64,000 bases of DNA from Gautieria morchelliformis (lineage: Eukaryota > Basidiomycota > Agaricomycetes > Gomphales > Gomphaceae). The stretch covers positions 1 through 64,000 of the forward strand of contig WHVA01000283.1 of the NCBI GenBank assembly GCA_015179125.1, written 5' to 3'. Shown one piece after another: positions 58,275 through 64,000 of this stretch. A program made the position numbers and the translations under genes. How positions within the stretch are numbered: position 1 is the stretch's first letter; each line of letters opens with the position of its first letter. The notes beneath the pieces were generated by a model that searched no databases, was not told the origin of the DNA, and was given only the letters and a program-made list of their open reading frames with translations.

Positions 58275-59683
58275 ATGTCCTCTTCCGTAATTCTTGCTGC
58301 CCTCGTGGCTGCCTCGTCCGTTCTTGCGCAAGCGGACACCCCTCTCGCATCCAAACACTTTGAGTACACCGCCCTGGTGCGTACGTGGCGTTGACAGAGC
58401 TCGACACCCTCCTTGACCGTTCATTTTTTCGCTGGATACAGCCTTACATGGTCGACACCACGAACGGTCCTCGTGGCATCCAGACCGGCTACAATCTTTG
58501 CAATTCTACAACAGAAGGTCCTAGCTCCTTGTGCCAGACAGCGACCGTCAACAGCCTCGACGGTATGAATCTTGTTGAGTGTTTTCGCGGGTCTGACACC
58601 TTAATTTAGATTTTTGCATTTGGGGTCCGCCCAAACCGAACTCGGCTATTGCGGACACTGAAGGAGAACTCGTCGCGTGGTGTACTAAGCCTGGTCGTGG
58701 CACACGCATCATCCCTTCGGGTGCTCTCACTGGTGTGCAGTTCATGCAGACTCCGGACTATCTCCAGGTCACAGGTCGCATCAATCAGACATTGATCAAC
58801 ATTGCCGCCGGCGATTCGGGAGGCGGTGAGTTATCCAAGGCGTCTAAACTAAGTGGAAGTAATGTCGATGTTTCGCGCCTGTAGAGGAAGACCCGCACGG
58901 TGCTGACGGTCGCGGAAACCCTCTCGGGTCCCTTGTGTTCAGCAATGGCTTCCCCTCTAACAACGGGAACAACGGATCCTTCCAGCAGGTGATTGAATGG
59001 CACAAGTAAGTCCCCTCACGTAACGCTTACACTTTACTTACTGACATCCTCCGAGCTTCCTTGGTGGAGAAGTGTTCTGCATCAAGGTTTGTGACCCTGC
59101 CGGTGCTCATGCGGCCGATTACTGCCAACACATATATGGTATGGTGCAGCGATAATAACGCGCTTACTCGTAAAACTGATACTGAACTCGAACAAGATCG
59201 AATTGGATGTCAGTACAACGCACCAGCGGCGTACCAGGACGGCGTCTTTGAAAAATGCCAAGGCGACAACCAGGACTTCCCTGGTGTCTACACAGGGTCT
59301 GACGGAAAAGGTATGGTGCCATCGCCTAGGTTGTTGATAGATTACCGAGTCTTTCAACAGTGACCACGTACTCCCAACCCCCTGAGTCCCTCGGCGCCAT
59401 CCAGACGATCCCTTACACAGCACGTATCCCGGCCTCCTCCAATTGCCAGACGTTTTCTTCTGCGAATCTTTACGCCGCCGCCGCTAGTGTTGCTCCCAAT
59501 CCCAACCAGCCCACTTCGACTTCCGCTGCAAGCAGTGGTGTGTCTGGGTCTGCAGCAAGCAGGACGAGCGGTGGTTCGGCTTCTGCCGCGTCTGCTACCA
59601 ATTCCAATAGTGCACACCAACATCATGCGATGGCCCCCTTGGGTCTTATCGGTGCCGCTGTTGGAGTGGCGCTCTTTGCATGA
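58275..59683 (+). CDS. Secreted, probably GPI-anchored protein of unknown function
   Basis: ATG 58275 begins a signal peptide (VILAALVAASSVLAQ). Exons then give SKHFEYTAL, PYMVDTTNGPRGIQTGYN, FCIWGPPKPNSAIADTEGE, GVQFMQTPDYLQVTGR, EEDPHGADGRGNPLGSLVF, CIKVCDPAGAHAADYCQH, DRIGCQYNAPAAYQDGVFEK and CQGDNQDFPGVYTG. The end is a Ser/Ala-rich stretch and a hydrophobic tail (APLGLIGAAVGVALFA), as in GPI-anchored wall proteins. The even spread of cysteines suggests disulphides. I recall similar secreted proteins as common in Agaricomycetes but cannot name a function. A broken paralogue lies 1.4 kb downstream. Confidence 0.8.
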
Positions 59684-60891
59684 GATACCTGGGAACCGAG
59701 CCTAGGTAGTCTATTTCTCTCCGGGGAGTTCCTCGTCTGAGTTCATGAGTTTACGGCGCGAGACGACGTTGCGTTATGACTTGTCGAGTGGCTTCCCACA
59801 TCTTACGGACTTTTTTTTTATATAAGCATCGGTCGTTTAGTTTTGATCGTGGACGTCTAGCTTATTCCACGCTTACCGTATTCCCCGTGGAGCTCTACCT
59901 TGTGCTCTTGGGTAGCACTAGTTCAGCTGTAACAGGAAAGATAAAATGCTATTTCCTCGGACCTATCCATAATCCGGACATGTATGTGCTCGGAGACAAA
60001 TACTTTCTTCGTGACCAGGCCTGAAATACAACTTTATCCGCATGCTTTGTGTACAATCCTTGACTTAGGGCTCAAGGCGCATAGCTGTTTCCAGATAGAT
60101 ATTGGTGACATTAGTGAGTTTGGTGCCAGAGGGTTGCTCGTTCACGCCGCGTGACGAGGCATTAACAACACTGTCGATAATGCTCAATAACCGTGGTTTA
60201 AACAAACATCACTGACCTTTCGTTTCGAGGCGCACCGCTAGGAGTGCCCGCGTAGTAATTAATCGTTCTCATAAACACCTCGTTCAAACGAGTCTAGAGT
60301 ATGATATGGAGCGTAGCCATAGGAAGAGATGTTGCCACCGCACTTTTTCCTCTATAGATAAGCTCCCAAATACACGATCAACACTGATACCCGCTTCCAG
60401 CTTCATCTGGCGTAGAAAGACCGATGGTATCCTTCGTATATTCATCTCCATAGCACTGAAGTCACTGAAGTCTGGGCGGCCATTTACATTGTTCCCCTGC
60501 TGCTGCTGGTACACGAGGACCGCCGTTGCTTAGCAGAGTTCTAAGCAATCAGCGTGACCAACTAACCTGATTATTAGCCATTGTGGAGAGCTCCAACTTT
60601 CCAAGATAGGTCGCCGGATAAGGGGACAGACCTCTGGTCTTCTGGAGTACAGCTCCGCTGTAAATTATCCGCGAGGTGGCGACCAATGAACAGGGCATAA
60701 TTATACTTAGGAGGGTGGCGTAGCAGCATTGGCATTGCTGGTCGGAGCACCGGGGAGGAGGTTCATTTGCGTCAAGACGCTTGCACGGCCACGGCGACGA
60801 TGAGCGGGTGAAACATCATAGAATATGTTCGGAAACAACTTGAATAGTACAAGTATAGTAGATATTGACGGTGCAAGGCCTCACGCGTTAC
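59684..60891. other. Intergenic with unrecognised short frames on the minus strand
   Basis: On the minus strand, 60514-60284 can code for YQQQQGNNVNGRPDFSDF and MKLEAGISVDRVFG. A separate frame at about 60815-60715 reads PAHRRRGRASVLTQMNLLPG and stops. They look like pieces of genes but I cannot join them or name them. The rest shows nothing. Confidence 0.35.
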
Positions 60892-60953
60892 GTTGAGGAC
60901 ATCCTCCAGAGGGGCACCTTTCAAAATCTCACCCACAACCTCAACAGGCAGAG
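60892..60953 (-). pseudogene. F-box fragment
   Basis: The minus strand reads SLPVEVVGEILKGAPLEDVL. It differs from bases 50953-51014 of the upstream F-box gene at only a few positions. The frame is directly followed by GTAACG, a plausible splice donor. Nothing further of an F-box protein can be seen in the flanking 300 bp, so this is a fragment, perhaps from a partial duplication. Confidence 0.7.
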
Positions 60954-61114
60954 ATCGAGCACACAGAAGAAGACCGAGTGAGATATGCTATACAAACGAT
61001 AGGGACGTGTACTAAGAGCGACGAACAATTGTTTTTACTTGAGTATGGGTCAGCAGAGATGACAATCACGTGATCAAGCCACGCACCCTTTCACTCTTTG
61101 AACAACTAAGTCGC

Positions 61115-61978
61115 TATAATTCAATTATTCTCTTCATAATTTCGGCCCTATTGGCACCATCGTTTGTTCTCGCACAAGGCATTCCTCTGGTATCCAAACA
61201 CTTTCAATACACCGCCCTAGTGCGCAACTTGTCCTTGCAAGTCGCACCCGAAATCTAATGCGTCTTTCACTTACATGGCTGTAACCATACATGGTTGACA
61301 CGTCGAACAGGCCACGTGGCATCCAGACCGGCTACAATATTGTGATTCTACAATGGAAGGTGCTCGGTCCATGTGAACTTTGATGGTACTCGTGTCATTA
61401 GACGTTTCACCGATCTGCCTGACTTATTTAGACTTCTGTATTGGTCCCCCTAAATCGGACTCGAGTATTGCGGACACAGAGGGTGAACTCGTGGCGTGGT
61501 ATACCAAGCCGGGGCGTGGAACTCGCATCATCCCTCCGGGAACTCTCACTGGTGTGCAGTTCAAGCGGACCCCCGACTATCTCCAGGTCACAGGTCGCCT
61601 TTGATCAACATTCTCCAGAACGATGCTAGAGGAGGTGAGGGTTTATCTCTCGATTTATTGCTCGTAGAGGAGGATCCCCATGGGGCTGATGGTCGCAGAA
61701 ACCCACTCGGGTCCCTCATTCACGGGGATAACGGAACTTTCCAACAGGCAATTGACTGGCACAAGCCTCTTTCTCATTCTTTCGCACATTACTGACTGTT
61801 CTGAAGCTTCCTCGGTGGTAACATATTCCGTATCAAGGTTTGCGACCCGGCTGGTGTGCACGGGGGTCATTCAGTCCCTGCCTTATACCCCTCGGATTCC
61901 TACTTCCTCAGTGTCAGACGTTTGCTTCATCGAACCTATATGCGGCGGCAGCGAGTGCTATCCCCCATTAACCAGCTA
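61115..61978 (+). pseudogene. Broken paralogue of the secreted GPI-anchored protein gene
   Basis: The same blocks as in the 58275-59683 gene occur in the same order: LLAPSFVLAQ, SKHFQYTALV, YMVDTSNRPRGIQTGYN, FCIGPPKSDSSIADTEGE, VQFKRTPDYLQVTGRL, EEDPHGADGRRNPLGSL and FRIKVCDPAGVH. No in-frame ATG begins the signal peptide. A frameshift follows GIQTGYN (about 61342). Another follows VTGRL (about 61600). The exon after DPAGVH joins at once to a stretch equivalent to the late part of the gene, so about 180 bases with the Cys-rich DYCQH...YTG part are gone. The GPI tail is absent. It is a dead tandem copy. Confidence 0.85.
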
Positions 61979-62506
61979 AGCTCGACTCTCCCCCTGGCAA
62001 CATTCCTTACACGAATTACCACGTCATCAATAAGCCTGTCTGCATCGTTCTCTCCATAATGGTTTATTCAAGCTCACAAATTCACGACGCGAGAAGTCTC
62101 CTTACGATGCCGGGGTGTCCTACAGCTGTGGACCTAGAGATTTTTTCTCATATTTACTCCATTAAACTGCATGCATACGTGAGTCGATGCTCCGGATTTG
62201 ACACTCAACAGCCGGCGACACCGACTGGCCGGCTAGCTACGAGAGATTATTGATAATTAGCAGTTGCACATAGGTTTGGGGAATTGTGGTTTACTGCCTA
62301 AACTAGTTAATGGACAGAATGAATATGTTTTCCATATAGCTCTACCTGGTTGTTCCATTGGAGTGGTAGCCATGCATATGTATCGCACATGCTGTTAATC
62401 AAGTAGCTCGCAGTTGTAGCTGCGCGAGCTGCAAGAGGCCCCAGTATGCATCCGGGATAGCACGGTGCTGAAAAATAAAAGCCATCCCCCTCTGCACTTT
62501 AATGGT
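61979..62506. other. Spacer before YME1, no gene seen
   Basis: The only plus-strand frames here have no motif. It holds the 3' end of the YME1-type gene, read on the minus strand. Confidence 0.55.
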
Positions 62507-64000
62507 TTATACCTTGGAAAGATCCTCGTCCTCCCGGATCTTTTCCCCTTTTATTGCCTTCTGCACCTCTTCCAGATTCAAGGTCTCATATTCCACCAGT
62601 GCATCAGCCAGCTAGCCCGATATTCAATAAGAGACATTAAATTCTGCGGGAAACACGTACTCGATGCAGCTCTTCCTCACGTGTAGAAAGGATTTGTTTC
62701 GCGCGGTTTTGAGCAGCTTCGACGAGACTACCGAAGGATGAGCTCTGCGGCATATTATATGCAAGCGGGACTTACGTTCGGACTTCCGCTTCAATTTCTT
62801 CCCGCTTCTGTGAACTCATCGTGTGCAAGTCCTGCTCGTCATAATACACTGGTCCAATCTTCAGGGAATAGCCATAGTTCTGAAACACGTGTGAAATTCG
62901 GCGTGAAGCCGATGCAGAATATTATACCTGAACCATCCGCGTAGCGACATCAGTCGCATGAGCGAGATCCGAGATGCATCCGCTGGTCACATTTTCCGGA
63001 CCATAAACTGAGCAGACAAGTCGCATTAATTGTGATGCTGAAGACGGTGCCCCTGACTGCGTACCAAGTTCCTCCGCCACTCGACCTCCCATGCAGACGT
63101 CCATCTCGGCCACAAACTCCTTGAACGACACAGAAAACCGATCGTCTTCGGGCAGTTGGGCGGTCTAGGAATGTAATTATAGGTGCACGTGGTGAACAGC
63201 CTGAGTACTCACATAACCGAGGGCATTGCCACGGGGCATACAGGTAACTTTATGTAGCGGCATCGCTCCTTCGGTATACAGCGCTACTAATGCATGCCCG
63301 CCCTGTAAGCGGCAACGGGTTATAAAAAAAACATATATGTAACAGATGATATGTGTACCTCATGATATGCGGTGAGCTTCTTCGCTTTGGGATCAATATA
63401 AGTACTCCGGCGCTCGGCGCCCATGATTATTCGATCCTGGTCCATTGCTCAGCAGAACACACCGGGTGACGCACAGCAGCCCTACCTTGGCCCATTCAAA
63501 ATGCTTCATTAGAACAAACTTGTAGCCCTCTCGAGACGCCTGAATGGCGGCTTGACTGGTGAAGGTTAAAGGGTCATCTAATCGTAGTGACGCAGGAACC
63601 ACGGAGGGGGACTCACTTGACCATGTTCTGCAGATCCGCGCCAGAAAATCCCGGTGTTCCCCGCGCGATGATGGTAGGGTCAACATCTAGAGATGAATGG
63701 TTTCTCGCCTGAACGCAGCATACCTGAAGAATGACAGAAGCGTACCTGTTGACGCTATAACGTTCAGCATGTGATGCTTTAGAATTTGCACGCGACCTGT
63801 GAATTGGTTTCGAGATGAAAAAAAGTAGCCTCAGTGAGCAATCAGGTTTACCTTTGACGTCGGGTAGGGGAACGGAGATCTTCCTGTCGAACCGGCCAGG
63901 TCGCACTAGAGCTCTATCAATAGCGTGCCGTCACTGCCAGGTCTCCGACGAAGCTACATATGAACGCACTGATCGAGTGTTTGAGGAAAGTTGGTGGCAG
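62507..64000 (-). CDS. YME1: i-AAA mitochondrial protease YME1, C-terminal part
   Basis: The minus strand shows the end of the AAA domain (MRPGRFDRKISVPLPDVKG with the arginine finger region, then VDPTIIARGTPGFSGADL). The peptidase follows: DRIIMGAERRSTYIDPKAK, the zinc motif in LTAYHEGGHALVALY, MPRGNALGYTAQLPEDDRFS, CMGGRVAEELG with a zinc-ligand region, and DLAHATDVATRMV. The C-terminal helix is ALVEYETLNLEEVQKAIKGE. HEGGH keeps the HExxH pattern, although most FtsH-type proteases have HEAGH. The product degrades inner-membrane proteins from the intermembrane-space side. The N-terminus, membrane helix and Walker boxes lie beyond the right edge of the window. Confidence 0.92.

Overview
The window looks like nuclear DNA of a filamentous basidiomycete, probably an Agaricomycete. 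Genes are dense and cut by many short introns of about 45-70 bp, most GT-AG and at least two GC-AG. The gene set is fungal (SKN7, CDC6, RAD3/XPD, an IDE/STE23-type protease, YME1, a Zn2Cys6 regulator, a NACHT-ankyrin NLR-like protein), and the transposons are Ty3/gypsy and Ty1/copia types. A Rhizoctonia-like (Cantharellales) source would fit, but I cannot prove it from sequence alone.

Layout. 1-5.3 kb is a nested transposon block: a decayed Ty1/copia element on the minus strand is interrupted twice by one gypsy family. One interruption is the 3' end of an element with its LTR. The other is a solo LTR of exactly the same length (490 bp), in opposite orientation, with a perfect 5-bp target duplication. 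5.5-19.8 kb holds housekeeping and secreted-protein genes: a TPR/CCCH zinc-finger protein, an S9 peptidase, a mitochondrial membrane protein, a GH5-fold secreted protein that lacks both catalytic glutamates, the SKN7-type response regulator and dynactin p27. 19.8-23.5 kb is gene-poor and ends in an intron-containing tRNA-Ile(UAU) placed 55 bp before the start codon of the insulinase-type protease (23.7-28.1 kb). CDC6 and a GDA1/CD39 apyrase are divergently arranged (28.7-34.4 kb), followed by a nuclear protein with a PWWP-like signature (35.0-37.8 kb) and a 3-kb stretch with no supported gene.

40.8-46.0 kb is an NLR-like gene: N-terminal helical domain, NACHT and about 28 very similar 33-residue ankyrin repeats, with a one-base frameshift in repeat 25. 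It is followed by a Zn2Cys6 regulator, a probably decayed F-box gene, a nitronate monooxygenase and the TFIIH helicase XPD; the last two share a 117-bp bidirectional promoter. The right end has a GPI-anchored secreted protein, an F-box fragment related to the upstream F-box gene, a broken paralogue of the secreted protein, and the C-terminal half of the i-AAA protease YME1.

No operons are expected. Apart from divergent promoters I see no clear functional cluster. The best candidates for new biology are the NLR repeat array with its frameshift, the GH5 protein without catalytic glutamates, and the decayed secreted-protein duplicate.
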